This document shows, in pieces, positions 52,832 through 63,123 of a stretch of DNA of 64,000 bases. The translations under genes were made by a program, and so were the position numbers. The stretch is from Rhodobiaceae bacterium UBA4490 (lineage in GTDB: Bacteria > Pseudomonadota > Alphaproteobacteria > Parvibaculales > Parvibaculaceae). The stretch is from assembly GCA_002389665.1 (NCBI GenBank), contig DGNO01000002.1, positions 195,624-259,623 on the forward strand. The letters are read 5' to 3'. The notes under the pieces were generated by a model. That model had not been told where the DNA came from and ran no database searches. It was given only the letters and a program-made list of their open reading frames with translations. Numbering within the stretch: position 1 is the first letter of the stretch; each line of letters begins with the position of its first letter.

Positions 52832-54706
52832 TCAGCCCTCCCGCCATTCGTTGGACCGGCGCATCGCAATCTCTCGCTGCGGGTGGCGTTCCAGAACTTT
52901 TTTCATGACATCGCGCGCAATGGGCGCAGCCGTGCCCGAGCCCGACGAGCCGTGCTCGACGACAACGGAAATCGCATAACGCGGCGCATCGACCGGCGCA
53001 AAGGCAATGAAAAGCGCGTGGTCGCGCTGGCGCCATTCCAGATCTTCATTCTTCAGCACGCCGGTTTCGCGTTCGGCGCGGGAAATGCGGCGCACCTGCG
53101 CCGTGCCGGTTTTGCCCGCAAGCTCCATGCCCTCTTCGGCGATGCGCGAGCGATAGGCCGTCCCGCCCGGTACGTTGGAAACCGAATCCATCGCTTTGCG
53201 CACCAGGGCGAGACCCGGCTGGGAAAAGCCGAGTTCGGGATAAGGCCCGTGCTGGTCAAGCTTGCCGCCTACCTGGCGCACGATGCGCGGGGTCACGGCC
53301 TTGCCGCCATTGGCAAGACGCGCCGTCATCACCGCAAGCTGCAGGGGCGTCGTCAGGAGAAAGCCCTGCCCGATGCCGGCGATCAGCGTTTCGCCCTGAT
53401 GCCAGGGCTCGCCGCGCGTTGCCCGTTTCCAGCCCTGGCTCGGCACAAAGCCTTTCTTTTCACCCGGCACTTCAAAGCCCAGCGTATCGCCAAGACCGAA
53501 ACGGCGCGCCATCGCCTCGATCCGGTCGATACCGATGCGCTTGGCAACTTCGTAAAAGTAAACGTCGCAGGAATGCATGATCGCGTCATGCATATCCATG
53601 GCGCCGTGGCCGTGTTTCTTCCAGCAATGGAAATCGTGGCTGCCGAGCGAATATTTACCCGAGCAGAAAACCTTCTGATTGGGATCGATCATCCCGCTTT
53701 CATAAGCGGCCAGCGCGACGACCGGTTTGAAAGTGGAGCCCGGCGGATATTGCCCGGCGATCGACTTGTTCAAAAGCGGGTTGTAGGGATCGTTCAGCAG
53801 CGCATCCCATTTCTTCTGCGAGATGCCGACATTGAAATCATTGGGATCGAAACCGGGTGCGGAGACGATGGCAATCACATCGCCGTTGTAAATATCCATG
53901 ACGACGACACTGGCGGATTCCCCGCGCAGCCGCTCCGTGGCCAGTTTCTGCACTTCCATATCAAGCGTCAGCGAGACCTGCGCGCCCGGCACACCGGGAT
54001 CTTTCGCCAGCTCGCGGATCACTCGGCCATAGGCGTTGACTTCCACATGGCTTGCCCCAGCCCGCCCGCGCAGCTCCTGATCGAGCTCGCGCTCGATACC
54101 GCTCTTGCCGATGCGGAAACCGGGAAGTTTGAGCAGCGGGTCGTCCTTGCCTTCAAGATCCTTTTCCGAGACGGCAGCCACATATCCCACCACATGAGCA
54201 AGATCGGGCCCGTAAGGATAATGGCGCGTATCGCCCACATCCGGCACGATACCCGGCAGGTCGGGCTCGTGAATATTCACTTCCGCAAAAGTTTCCCAAT
54301 CCAGGTTCTCCGCCACAAGAATGGGGAGGAACGAGGGAGAGGTGCGCGCGTCCTTGATGATGCGCGCGCGCTGACGGTCCGGCAGCGGCACGATGCGGGA
54401 GAGTTTATCCAGTGTCGCTTCGATATGCGGCGTCTGCTCGGGCACCAGCATGACGCGGAAGTTCTGCCGGTTGGAGACCAGCACATCGCCGAAGCGGTCG
54501 ACGATCTCCCCGCGCAAGGGAGCAAGCAGGCGTTTGTTGATGCGGTTTTCCTCGGCCAGCATCGTGTACTCGCCGGACTTGATGATCTGCAGGTAATACA
54601 TGCGGCTCGCCAGCGCGGTGAAGGCGGCAAATTGCAGCCCGCCGATCAGCGCGGCGCGGCGGGAAAACGTCTTGTAGCGGACGTTATCCTTGCCATCCAT
54701 CAGCAT
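52832..54706 (-). CDS. mrdA: Penicillin-binding protein 2
   Basis: A 624-residue class B transpeptidase of the elongasome. One N-terminal membrane helix (ALIGGLQFAAFTALASRMYYL) precedes the dimerisation domain and the transpeptidase domain. The active serine is Ser324 in GSTFKPV, and the KTG box is GKTGTAQ. It crosslinks peptidoglycan made by RodA. A second ATG two codons downstream is an alternative start. It lies 28 bases after mreD. Confidence 0.96.
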   Translation of the reverse strand: MLMDGKDNVRYKTFSRRAALIGGLQFAAFTALASRMYYLQIIKSGEYTMLAEENRINKRLLAPLRGEIVDRFGDVLVSNRQNFRVMLVPEQTPHIEATLDKLSRIVPLPDRQRARIIKDARTSPSFLPILVAENLDWETFAEVNIHEPDLPGIVPDVGDTRHYPYGPDLAHVVGYVAAVSEKDLEGKDDPLLKLPGFRIGKSGIERELDQELRGRAGASHVEVNAYGRVIRELAKDPGVPGAQVSLTLDMEVQKLATERLRGESASVVVMDIYNGDVIAIVSAPGFDPNDFNVGISQKKWDALLNDPYNPLLNKSIAGQYPPGSTFKPVVALAAYESGMIDPNQKVFCSGKYSLGSHDFHCWKKHGHGAMDMHDAIMHSCDVYFYEVAKRIGIDRIEAMARRFGLGDTLGFEVPGEKKGFVPSQGWKRATRGEPWHQGETLIAGIGQGFLLTTPLQLAVMTARLANGGKAVTPRIVRQVGGKLDQHGPYPELGFSQPGLALVRKAMDSVSNVPGGTAYRSRIAEEGMELAGKTGTAQVRRISRAERETGVLKNEDLEWRQRDHALFIAFAPVDAPRYAISVVVEHGSSGSGTAAPIARDVMKKVLERHPQREIAMRRSNEWREG

Positions 54707-54734
54707 GAAACCCGGACCCTCCTGAACTCAACTA

Positions 54735-55268
54735 TCAAATCGACGGCGCCAATATGCGCTCGACGCGTGCAAAAAGTGTAGCAAAGATCGGAAACAGCGC
54801 CACCGTGACGATTAACTGTAACAATACCGGCCCCGGCGGCAGCACCCGCGCATAATAGAGCGAGGCGACACCCCAGGCGATGGCCCCGGCCAGAAGCGCG
54901 GTCAGCGCGAACCCGGTCCAAAGCACCAGGGGCACGCGCCCGGCAAAGACCAGACGCTGCGTCTGCACCACTCCGTAAATCACCACATAAGTAAATGCCC
55001 AAAGCCCGATAGGCCCGGCGCTCAGCAAATCCTGCAGCAGCCCTACCGCAAACACCGCGTAAGGGGGAAAAGTTTCAGGCTGATGCGCCGCCCAATAATA
55101 AACCGCCATCAAGGCAAAGGCCGGCGCCACCTCGATGCCGACGATCGAGCCGATGGGCACGAAAGTCAGAAAAACGCAAAAGAGCCCCACCAGGAACGGT
55201 AAGGTTAAGAGCGCCAGCTTGCCGGCCCGCGCGGCGGGCGTCGGGCCGATTGTCTCTTTCGGCTTCAT
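54735..55268 (-). CDS. mreD: Rod shape-determining protein MreD
   Basis: A 177-residue membrane protein with about five hydrophobic helices, LALLTLPFLVGLFCVFLTFVPIG leading. Sequence is weakly conserved, as in the family, with GLLQDLLSAGPIGLWAF as the recognisable region. It joins MreC to RodA/PBP2. Its ATG overlaps the mreC stop as ATGA. Confidence 0.92.
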   Translation of the reverse strand: MKPKETIGPTPAARAGKLALLTLPFLVGLFCVFLTFVPIGSIVGIEVAPAFALMAVYYWAAHQPETFPPYAVFAVGLLQDLLSAGPIGLWAFTYVVIYGVVQTQRLVFAGRVPLVLWTGFALTALLAGAIAWGVASLYYARVLPPGPVLLQLIVTVALFPIFATLFARVERILAPSI

Positions 55269-56245
55269 TGGCCCGCCCCCCCGGCACCGGCGAGCGAGCC
55301 GCGCACCGCAGGACCGCCAAACGCGCCGTTTTGGCCGGCAGCGGAAGGCCGGCCCTCTTCCCCTTCTTCACCGGGCACCGGCGCAGTCAGTTTCGAAGGC
55401 GGGTTCTGTTCCGGCACGTCCATCGGGAAGCGGTATTGCAGCACACGGACCATATCGAGCCGGTTACGGTTCGAGAATGTCTGGACGCGCAAATCGCCGT
55501 TTTCGGTCTGGATAACCGTGCCGACCGGCAGGCCCGGCGGCATCAGCCCGCCATGGCCAGAGGTCACCACATGATCGCCCGGTACGACGCCGGAGCCGGC
55601 GGGCAGAAATTCCAGTTTCGGCCAGACCGTGTTGTCGCCGGAAAGCACCGCGCGCTGGCGCGTCGGCTCGATGGTGACGGGCACCCGGCTGTTAAGGTCG
55701 GTGAGCAAAAGGATACGGCTTGCCCGCTCGCCTGAGGAAACGATACGCCCGATCAAGCCTTCGGAATCGACCACCGCCTGGCCGCTTTCCACCCCGTGCT
55801 CATGGCCGAGATTGACGATAAAGGTTTCAACGAACGGCCCGCCCGTATCGCCGATGACGCGGCCCGTCACATAGTTGATGGAAGGGTCGAGCTGCACATT
55901 GAGCAGCGCTTCATAGCGGGCAAGACGCGCCTGCAGCTTCAGCGCCTTTTCCTTCCAGGTCAGAAGTTCGGCATTTTCCTGGCGCAGGCGTTCGTTTTCA
56001 TCGAAGACGTAAGCGAACTCGTCCGTGCGCTCGACAAGGCGGCGCCCGGCGGCCACGGGGCGCGAGCCCAGCTCCAGCACCGGCGCAGCAAGGTCGGTGA
56101 CGACCTGGCGGGCCTGATCGAAAACATAGGTTTCCGCCCGCCCCAGCAGCAAAAGCGCCACGGCGAGCGTCACCATGAAAATCAAAGAGACGCGGTTGGA
56201 AACCCCGAGGATCGGCGGTGCTGGCCGGCTAAATGAATCCTGCAC
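55265..56245 (-). CDS. mreC: Rod shape-determining protein MreC
   Basis: A 326-residue bitopic protein. One N-terminal helix (VSLIFMVTLAVALLLLG), a coiled coil (about 70-110), then the two beta-barrel domains (NYVTGRVIGDTGGPFVETFIVNLG, VVTSGHGGLMPPGLPVGTV). The last 50 residues are a Pro/Gly-rich tail. It scaffolds PBP2. It starts at a GTG (56243-56245), with GGGGGA about 9 bases upstream. Confidence 0.93.
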   Translation of the reverse strand: MQDSFSRPAPPILGVSNRVSLIFMVTLAVALLLLGRAETYVFDQARQVVTDLAAPVLELGSRPVAAGRRLVERTDEFAYVFDENERLRQENAELLTWKEKALKLQARLARYEALLNVQLDPSINYVTGRVIGDTGGPFVETFIVNLGHEHGVESGQAVVDSEGLIGRIVSSGERASRILLLTDLNSRVPVTIEPTRQRAVLSGDNTVWPKLEFLPAGSGVVPGDHVVTSGHGGLMPPGLPVGTVIQTENGDLRVQTFSNRNRLDMVRVLQYRFPMDVPEQNPPSKLTAPVPGEEGEEGRPSAAGQNGAFGGPAVRGSLAGAGGAGQ

Positions 56246-56337
56246 GGATCACCATCCCCCATGCTTATCAGGAAACAACGGCTGGCCTTCCCCGGGTCAG
56301 GGCCCGAGCGAGGGCCCGCATGAGGATCAGTTCCCCG

Positions 56338-57492
<1,155 letters not shown>

Positions 57493-57611
57493 CTAAAAAA
57501 GACGGCATAAAAAGGGCCGTTCGCGGATTTTATCTTCCGCAGCGAAAAAGAATCCGGTCTTTCGTCTTTCCGCTCATCACGTTCACGCGAAGCACGTACG
57601 TTAAACCGCGA

Positions 57612-58595
57612 TCAGGACGCCGCCTGCTGTCCTGCCGCCCGCGTCTGCACACTGCCGAGCGGAATCTCCGTCACCTGGCCGCGCCCTTCAAGCTCGCCCC
57701 GCTTGGCTTTCAGCTCACCGACGAGGAAGTCCATCACCGTGCGCACATGGCCGAGCTGGGCAAGATCGTTGCGCGTCAAAAGCCAAAGTTCCAGCGCGCC
57801 GACAATCTCTGGCCCGAAAACCCGTTCAAGGCCCGGGTCTCTGTCACCCAGAATGCAGGGAAGCGCGGCAAGCCCGCAGCCTGCCCGCGCCGCTTCCGCC
57901 CGCGCCGCCGCGCTGGAGGAGCGAAACAGCGTATTGGCGGGCTTTTCCGCCCGCGACAGCCACCAAACGGGCCCAAGCGGGGTTTCGGAGCGGGGAAAAC
58001 CGATCACGTCATGACCCGCCAGATCGCCCATTTTACCGGGCCGCCCGCGCTCGGCGAGATATTCCGCGCTCGCATAAAGGCCGAAAGCGAGATCGCCCAC
58101 CTTGCGCATCAGCATGTCGCCCTGGGTGGGCCGCGCGGCGCGGATGGCGACATCCACATCTTTCAGCGGATTGGCGATGCGCGGGGCGGCGGAAGCGCCG
58201 GACAGCATCGGATCGGTCAGAAGCTCGATATCGAGTCCGTCATGCTGATCGCGGAAGGCCCGCAGCGCCGGGGCGATGACGGAGGCTGCAATCACCTCAC
58301 CCGAGGCCAGGCGCACCGTGCCCTGCGTGCCTGCGGAAGCCGAGGCCGTGAAATCGCGCTGCAGGGAGGAAAGCCGCCGGTCCACCGGATCGAGCGCCTC
58401 CATCAGCTTTTCCCCTTCCGGGGTCAGCCGATAGCCGGTGCGCTCACGCTCGAAAAGCCGCGCGCCCAGATCCTCTTCCAGCGAGGAAACACGCCGCAAG
58501 ACCGTGGTCGTGTTGACGTTAAGCTGCTGCGCCGCGCCCGACAGGCTGCCAGCGCCCGCCACCGCCAGAAAAAACCGCAAATCGTCCCAATTCAT
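57612..58595 (-). CDS. LysR family transcriptional regulator
   Basis: A 327-residue regulator. The helix-turn-helix lies at residues 1-60 (MNWDDLRFFLAVAGAGSLSGAAQQLNVNTTTVLRRVSSLEE), followed by a periplasmic-binding-like effector domain. The target is not clear: the neighbour upstream is an mscS gene on the same strand, 95 bases away. Confidence 0.93.
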   Translation of the reverse strand: MNWDDLRFFLAVAGAGSLSGAAQQLNVNTTTVLRRVSSLEEDLGARLFERERTGYRLTPEGEKLMEALDPVDRRLSSLQRDFTASASAGTQGTVRLASGEVIAASVIAPALRAFRDQHDGLDIELLTDPMLSGASAAPRIANPLKDVDVAIRAARPTQGDMLMRKVGDLAFGLYASAEYLAERGRPGKMGDLAGHDVIGFPRSETPLGPVWWLSRAEKPANTLFRSSSAAARAEAARAGCGLAALPCILGDRDPGLERVFGPEIVGALELWLLTRNDLAQLGHVRTVMDFLVGELKAKRGELEGRGQVTEIPLGSVQTRAAGQQAAS

Positions 58596-58690
58596 TGCCC
58601 GGCCCTCATTGATCGTGCCGCGGCAAGCCTAGCGCGCGGGCCGGGCCTCTTCACTCGATTTTTGCAAAAAAGGTTATGCGTTTATGCAAA

Positions 58691-59590
58691 TCAGACGGAA
58701 TCGGGGTTTTTGGCAAGGTTTTCCGCCGCTTTCGCCTCCGTTTTAAGGCGCCTGAGCAGGGAAAACCCTTCTCGCAGCAGTGTCTGCTCCACCTCTGCGG
58801 CAGCCGAAACAGGCAGGAAGACCCCAAGTTCCAGCACCGCCTGGCCGGCCGCCGTCAGATGCAGATTGAGCTCCGGCTCGACGGAGAAGACGGTGGAATC
58901 GGTCCGCTTGGCCAAACGCTTGGCATGGGCCTCGGCCTGCGCGCGGTAGGGCGTGACGGCCTTGGCCGCGATCTCGCGCAGGCCCTTTTCCGCCGCTGCC
59001 GGGTCCACCTCATCGGCCAGCGGAAACTCGACGCTGTGGCGGATGAAATCCCCGACAAAACTGTAGCGCTTGACCGGCGAGGTCAGAAAAACGCTGTTAG
59101 GCAGCGTCACGATGCGGCCCGTATAGCGCCCGATCTGCGAGCCTTGGCCCACTTCCAAAAGTGTGGTGGTGAGAAGATGCCGCTCCAAGACCTCGCCCCG
59201 GTGCTCGCCGATGCGCACCACCTCGCCGGGCTCTGCCGCCTCGCCGCTGCCCCGGATCACCGCGCCTGCGAAACACATGAGGAGTTCTTTCGTCGCAATC
59301 GCAATGGCGGCGGCCACGGCGGCAAGCGACAGCGCGAAGGTGCGCAGTTCCGGCGCCCAGATGATGACGATGCCGATGACGCCGATCACCAGAAGGCCGA
59401 GGCGGAGCTGGTCCTGAATGCGGCGCTTCATCTGCCGCGGCAGGCGCTGGCGGCGGCGCAAGAAATGCCCGGCAATAGCGCGGATCGCCAAAAGCGCGCC
59501 GATCAGGATCAGCGTATTGAGAAGCTGCGGGCCCCCTTCGGTGAAGAACCGCCAAAGCCCCTCGCCTATCCCTGCGATCTCCCGTTCCAT
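58691..59590 (-). CDS. MscS-like mechanosensitive channel family protein
   Basis: A 299-residue membrane protein. Two or three N-terminal helices lead to the pore-lining helix (LSLAAVAAAIAIATKELLMCFAGAVI), then the beta domain (GEVVRIGEHRGEVLERHLLTTTLLE) with PNSVF, the family's conserved loop. It opens under membrane tension. It lies 2 bases after purT on the same strand. Confidence 0.9.
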   Translation of the reverse strand: MEREIAGIGEGLWRFFTEGGPQLLNTLILIGALLAIRAIAGHFLRRRQRLPRQMKRRIQDQLRLGLLVIGVIGIVIIWAPELRTFALSLAAVAAAIAIATKELLMCFAGAVIRGSGEAAEPGEVVRIGEHRGEVLERHLLTTTLLEVGQGSQIGRYTGRIVTLPNSVFLTSPVKRYSFVGDFIRHSVEFPLADEVDPAAAEKGLREIAAKAVTPYRAQAEAHAKRLAKRTDSTVFSVEPELNLHLTAAGQAVLELGVFLPVSAAAEVEQTLLREGFSLLRRLKTEAKAAENLAKNPDSV

Positions 59591-59592
59591 GC

Positions 59593-60798
59593 TTACTTCG
59601 CCCCTTTCACCGGACGTACCTTGCCTGCGGCAAGAACGGCGCGGGCGCGCGCTTCGTTCACATCGCTCCCGCGCGCCAGCGCTACGCCCATGCGGCGGCG
59701 CTCAAAGGCTTCGGGCTTGCCGAAGAGCCGGATATCGGCGCCGGCTACGCCAAGCGCCTCCTCGACGCCTTCAAAGGCAATGCCCTTTTCTTCCAGGCGG
59801 CCGTAAATCACCGCGCTGGCGCCCGGCTCGCGCAAAGACGCATCGACCGGCAGACCCAGAATGGCGCGGGCATGCAGCGCAAACTCGCTTTGATATTGCG
59901 TCGCCAGCGTCACGAGCCCCGTATCATGGGGGCGCGGGCTCACTTCGGAAAACCAGACGTCTTCGCCTTTGACGAAAAGCTCGACACCGAAAATCCCCCG
60001 CCCGCCGAGATTGGCGGTGACTTTGCGCGCGATCTCCCGCGCTCGCTCGCGCGCCTTTGCCGGCATCGCCTGGGGCTGCCAGCTTTCCACATAATCGCCC
60101 TTCTCCTGGCGGTGGCCCACCGCGTCGCAGAAAAAAGTCTCCACCTCGCCCGAGGTGCCCAGCGCACGCACGGTGAGCTGCGTGATTTCATAATCGAAAT
60201 CGACAAGCCCCTCGACGATGACGCGCGGCCGCGCCACGCGCCCGCCCGCCATGGCATAGTCCCAGGCGGCCTCGAGGTCCTCTTCCCGCGTCACAAAGGA
60301 TTGCCCCTTGCCGGAAGAGGACATGACGGGTTTGACGAAACAGGGGCAGCCGATGCCGCCCTTCACCGCCGCTTTCAGCTCTTCAGCGCTCGAAGCGAAC
60401 GCATAGGCCGAGGTCGGCAGGCCGAGCTCTTCGGCGGCGAGCTTGCGGATGCCTTCCCGGTTCATGGTGAGCTGCGCGGCCCGCGCCGTCGGAATGACCT
60501 CGGCAAGGCCTTCCGCTTCGATCTCCGCCAGCATGTCCGTCGCAATCGCCTCGATCTCCGGCACGATGAGATGCGGGCGCTCTTTTTCCACCAGCGCGCG
60601 GATCGCCGCCCCATCCGTCATGTCGATGACATGGGCCCGGTGCGCCACCTGATGCGCCGGGGCATTTTCATAGCGGTCGACGGCAATCACCTCGGCGCCG
60701 AGACGCTGCAATTCGATCGCCACTTCTTTGCCAAGCTCGCCCGAACCGAGCAGCATGATCTTCGTCGCCGACGGGCTGAGCGGTGTTCCGATACGCAT
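59593..60798 (-). CDS. purT: Formate-dependent phosphoribosylglycinamide formyltransferase
   Basis: A 401-residue ATP-grasp enzyme using formate and ATP to formylate GAR in purine synthesis. Motifs are [20 protein letters not shown] at the N-terminus, [13 protein letters not shown] for the ATP-grasp loop, and [15 protein letters not shown] near the C-terminus. The ATG at 60798 has GGAGG upstream and is preferred to one 11 codons earlier. Confidence 0.96.
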   Translation of the reverse strand: MRIGTPLSPSATKIMLLGSGELGKEVAIELQRLGAEVIAVDRYENAPAHQVAHRAHVIDMTDGAAIRALVEKERPHLIVPEIEAIATDMLAEIEAEGLAEVIPTARAAQLTMNREGIRKLAAEELGLPTSAYAFASSAEELKAAVKGGIGCPCFVKPVMSSSGKGQSFVTREEDLEAAWDYAMAGGRVARPRVIVEGLVDFDYEITQLTVRALGTSGEVETFFCDAVGHRQEKGDYVESWQPQAMPAKARERAREIARKVTANLGGRGIFGVELFVKGEDVWFSEVSPRPHDTGLVTLATQYQSEFALHARAILGLPVDASLREPGASAVIYGRLEEKGIAFEGVEEALGVAGADIRLFGKPEAFERRRMGVALARGSDVNEARARAVLAAGKVRPVKGAK

Positions 60799-60907
60799 AA
60801 GGCCTCCTTCTGTTGCCCCTCTTTTACCCAAGGGAAAAGAAAGGGGCCAGCAGGCCGTTGCCGTCTGCGGCCTTTTCCTGCCTCAACCGTCGCATGAGCA
60901 TGCCGCA

Positions 60908-60934
60908 TGGACCCCGGGACAAGCCCGGGGTGAC
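60908..60934. repeat. GC-rich intergenic inverted repeat, copy 1 of a pair
   Basis: TGGACCCCGGG and CCCGGGGTGAC arms surround a short ACAAG-type loop. It is inverted relative to the copy at 60975-61004, so the two could also pair with each other over a 40-base spacer. Confidence 0.7.
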
Positions 60935-60974
60935 AGCCCGGGAAAGAAGCACGGCCTTGCCACATCCTCCGCCC

Positions 60975-61004
60975 GTCACCCCGGCCCCCGAGCCGGGGTC
61001 CACA
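60975..61004. repeat. GC-rich intergenic inverted repeat, copy 2 of a pair
   Basis: Starts GTCACCCCGG and ends CCGGGGTCCACA, the reverse complement of the ends of copy 1. Both lie between purT and the ArsR operon, in a 281-base gap. Confidence 0.7.
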
Positions 61005-61022
61005 CAGCCTCCCGGCCAACCC

Positions 61023-61067
61023 TTGACTCGCGCGTCAAAACCAATATATAAACACCTATTCATATAT
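61023..61067 (+). promoter_or_regulatory. Promoter and ArsR-type operator of the metal operon
   Basis: TTGACT at 61023-61028 and TATAAA at 61047-61052 form a plausible -35/-10 pair with 18-base spacing. An AT-rich imperfect dyad overlaps it, with ATATATAAA at 61044 and TTCATATAT at 61059-61067, matching the form of ArsR/SmtB operators. TTGAC and GTCAA also form an inverted repeat at 61023-61038. Confidence 0.55.
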
Positions 61068-61079
61068 CGAGAGGTCGAG

Positions 61080-61391
61080 ATGTTGAAACCCCTCACCCAA
61101 TTGGCCGATGACCACACCGCCGTCCTTGCGGATATGTTCAAGCTGCTGGGCGATCCCTCGCGGCTGAAAATCGTCATCGCGCTTTTGGACGGGCCGCTTT
61201 CCGTCGGCAGCATTGCCGAACGGCTGAGCCTCTCCCCCTCTCTCGTCAGCCACCATCTGCGTCTCCTGCGCGCCGCCCGTATCGCGAGCCACGAGCGCCG
61301 GGGAAGGCAGATGCTCTATAGCGTGCACGATCATCACATCCGCTGCGTGATCGAGGACATGGTCGAGCATGTAACGGAAGGCGCGGATTGA
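61080..61391 (+). CDS. ArsR/SmtB family metalloregulator
   Basis: A 103-residue winged-helix repressor. The family core is FKLLGDPSRLKIVIALLDGPLSVGSIAERLSLSPSLVSHHLRLLR (about residues 19-63). The C-terminal helix has HDHHIRCVIEDMVEH, a typical alpha-5 metal site, with His residues that suit Zn or Co. It precedes a CDF exporter and probably represses the operon, releasing DNA on metal binding. AGAGG is 5 bases before the ATG. Its TGA overlaps the next ATG. Confidence 0.9.
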   Translation: MLKPLTQLADDHTAVLADMFKLLGDPSRLKIVIALLDGPLSVGSIAERLSLSPSLVSHHLRLLRAARIASHERRGRQMLYSVHDHHIRCVIEDMVEHVTEGAD

Positions 61392-62383
61392 TGGCAGCCG
61401 GCCTCGACCATACCCATAGTCACGGGCACGATCATCATCACGGCCATGACCATGCCCATAGCCATGGGGGGCACAGCCACGCCCCGCAGGTCAGCCATGA
61501 GAATGAGCGGCGGGTCTTCTGGGCCATGCTGCTGACCGGCGGCTTTATGGTTGCAGAGATCGTGGGCGGTCTTCTCTCCGGCTCCCTCGCGCTCATCGCC
61601 GATGCAGGCCATATGGCAACCGACGCCGCCTCGCTGCTGCTTGCCTGGTTCGCCTTCCGCCTCTCCCGCCGCCCGGCGGACGGCGCGCGCTCCTACGGCT
61701 TTTACCGGGCCGAAATTCTGGCCGCCTTCGTCAACGGCCTCGCCATGATCGCGCTTGTCATCTGGATCGCTTATGAGGCCGTCACCCGCTTCTTCCAGCC
61801 CGTGGAGGTTCTGGGCGGCCTGATGCTCGCCGTTGCCGCCGCAGGCCTCCTCGTCAATATCGCCGCCTTCGCCCTTCTTCATGGCGGGGCGGGCGACAAT
61901 CTCAACATTAAGGGCGCCGCCGTGCATGTTATGGGCGATTTGCTAGGCTCGGTCGCCGCTATTGCCGCTGCCGGCATCATTCTTTGGACCGGCTGGATGC
62001 CGATCGACCCGCTGCTCTCGCTTCTCGTTGCTCTGCTCGTGCTGCGCAGCGCCTGGTTCATCACCAAGCAGTCCGCGCATATTCTGATGGAAGGCACACC
62101 GAACGATCTGGACCTCACCGAAATGCGCAAGGACCTTTGCGGTCATGTTGAAGGCGTGGAAGACGTGCACCACCTTCATGCCTGGTCCCTGACGCAGGAA
62201 CGGCCCGTGGTCACCCTCCATGCCCGCATCAGCGAGGCGGCGGATGGCGACAAGGTTCTGCGCGACATCAACACGCGTCTTGCCGAGGTTTTTTCCGTGA
62301 GCCACGCAACGGTGCAGATCGAGCGGAAAAGCTGCGAGGGAGAGTGCGCCCCGCCCGCTGAAGCTGCGAAAGCTGTAAACTAA
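61391..62383 (+). CDS. Cation diffusion facilitator (Zn/Co exporter, CzcD type)
   Basis: A 330-residue inner-membrane antiporter. The N-terminus has a His-rich stretch (HTHSHGHDHHHGHDH). Six helices follow. Metal site residues are HxxxD in ADAGHMATDA (helix 2) and HxxxD in VHVMGDLLGS (helix 5). A cytoplasmic C-terminal domain begins near 225. It exports Zn(II) or Co(II) in exchange for protons. The ATG at 61391 overlaps the arsR stop, so translation is coupled. Confidence 0.92.
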   Translation: MAAGLDHTHSHGHDHHHGHDHAHSHGGHSHAPQVSHENERRVFWAMLLTGGFMVAEIVGGLLSGSLALIADAGHMATDAASLLLAWFAFRLSRRPADGARSYGFYRAEILAAFVNGLAMIALVIWIAYEAVTRFFQPVEVLGGLMLAVAAAGLLVNIAAFALLHGGAGDNLNIKGAAVHVMGDLLGSVAAIAAAGIILWTGWMPIDPLLSLLVALLVLRSAWFITKQSAHILMEGTPNDLDLTEMRKDLCGHVEGVEDVHHLHAWSLTQERPVVTLHARISEAADGDKVLRDINTRLAEVFSVSHATVQIERKSCEGECAPPAEAAKAVN

Positions 62384-62395
62384 AGGAGCACCCCC

Positions 62396-63037
62396 ATGTC
62401 CGCCGGATGCGATGATTGCTGCGGCGCGCCCGCCTCAGGTGAAATCGACAAACCCTTCCGCCGGGCCTTGTGGATCGCGCTTGTGCTGAACGGCGCCATG
62501 TTCGCGGTTGAGCTTTATAGCTCCTTCCTCGGGCGCTCCGTTGCGCTGCAGGCGGACGCGATGGACTTCCTCGCCGACGCCGCGAACTATTCCATCTCGC
62601 TTTTCGTACTCGGCATGAGCCTGCGCGCCAAGGCCATGGCCGCCTTCATCAAGGCGGGCACGATGGGCCTCTTCGGCATTTGGGTCCTGGGCATGGCGCT
62701 TTACCGCGTGCTGGAAGGCGGTGCGCCCGAACCGTTCATCATGGGGCCTGTCGCGCTCCTTGCCCTTGCCGTCAATGTCGGCGTCGCGCTGCTGCTCTTC
62801 GCGCACCGTGAAGGCGATGCCAACCGGCAATCCATTTGGCTCTGCTCCCGCAATGACGCCATTGCCAATCTCGCCGTCTTCGCCGCCGCCGGCCTTGTCT
62901 GGACGACGGGTCAGGGCTGGCCCGACATTCTGGTTGCCGTGCTGATCGCCGCCCTCGGCCTTTCTTCCGCCTGGCGCGTCATCCGCCAAGCAAAAGGAGA
63001 ATGGCAGGCAGAAACCCCGCTGCCCTCCACACATTAG
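62396..63037 (+). CDS. Short cation diffusion facilitator-like transporter without C-terminal domain
   Basis: A 213-residue protein of the CDF fold reduced to the membrane part. A Cys-rich start (MSAGCDDCCGAP) may bind metal. Helix 2 has DFLAD where the usual site is HxxxD, like YiiP's DxxxD. In helix 5, CSRND replaces the His with Cys. There is no cytoplasmic domain after helix 6. It follows the full-length CDF by 12 bases and shares its regulation. Whether it exports metal alone or with its neighbour is unknown. Confidence 0.82.
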   Translation: MSAGCDDCCGAPASGEIDKPFRRALWIALVLNGAMFAVELYSSFLGRSVALQADAMDFLADAANYSISLFVLGMSLRAKAMAAFIKAGTMGLFGIWVLGMALYRVLEGGAPEPFIMGPVALLALAVNVGVALLLFAHREGDANRQSIWLCSRNDAIANLAVFAAAGLVWTTGQGWPDILVAVLIAALGLSSAWRVIRQAKGEWQAETPLPSTH

Positions 63038-63052
63038 GCCTGGATCCCAAAA

Positions 63053-63067
63053 GTTGTCATTGACAAC
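63053..63067. promoter_or_regulatory. TetR operator, copy 1
   Basis: GTTGTCATTGACAAC is a perfect 7-1-7 palindrome. Its right half contains TTGACA (63060-63065), usable as a -35 box with CTAAAT at 63084-63089 as -10 (18-base spacing). Repressor bound here would block the promoter. Confidence 0.75.
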
Positions 63068-63089
63068 ATAGGGTGCGCTCTGCCTAAAT

Positions 63090-63104
63090 GTTGTCACTGA
63101 CAAC
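63090..63104. promoter_or_regulatory. TetR operator, copy 2
   Basis: GTTGTCACTGACAAC is a perfect 7-1-7 palindrome, identical to copy 1 apart from the middle base. The centres are 37 bases apart. It lies 19 bases before the tetR ATG, over the likely start of transcription. Confidence 0.75.
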
Positions 63105-63123
63105 TTCGAAAGCGGGCCACCCC

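Noticed and set aside
52709..54781. A 690-codon plus-strand frame opposite mrdA
   Set aside because: It is the antisense of penicillin-binding protein 2, and its translation is low-information.
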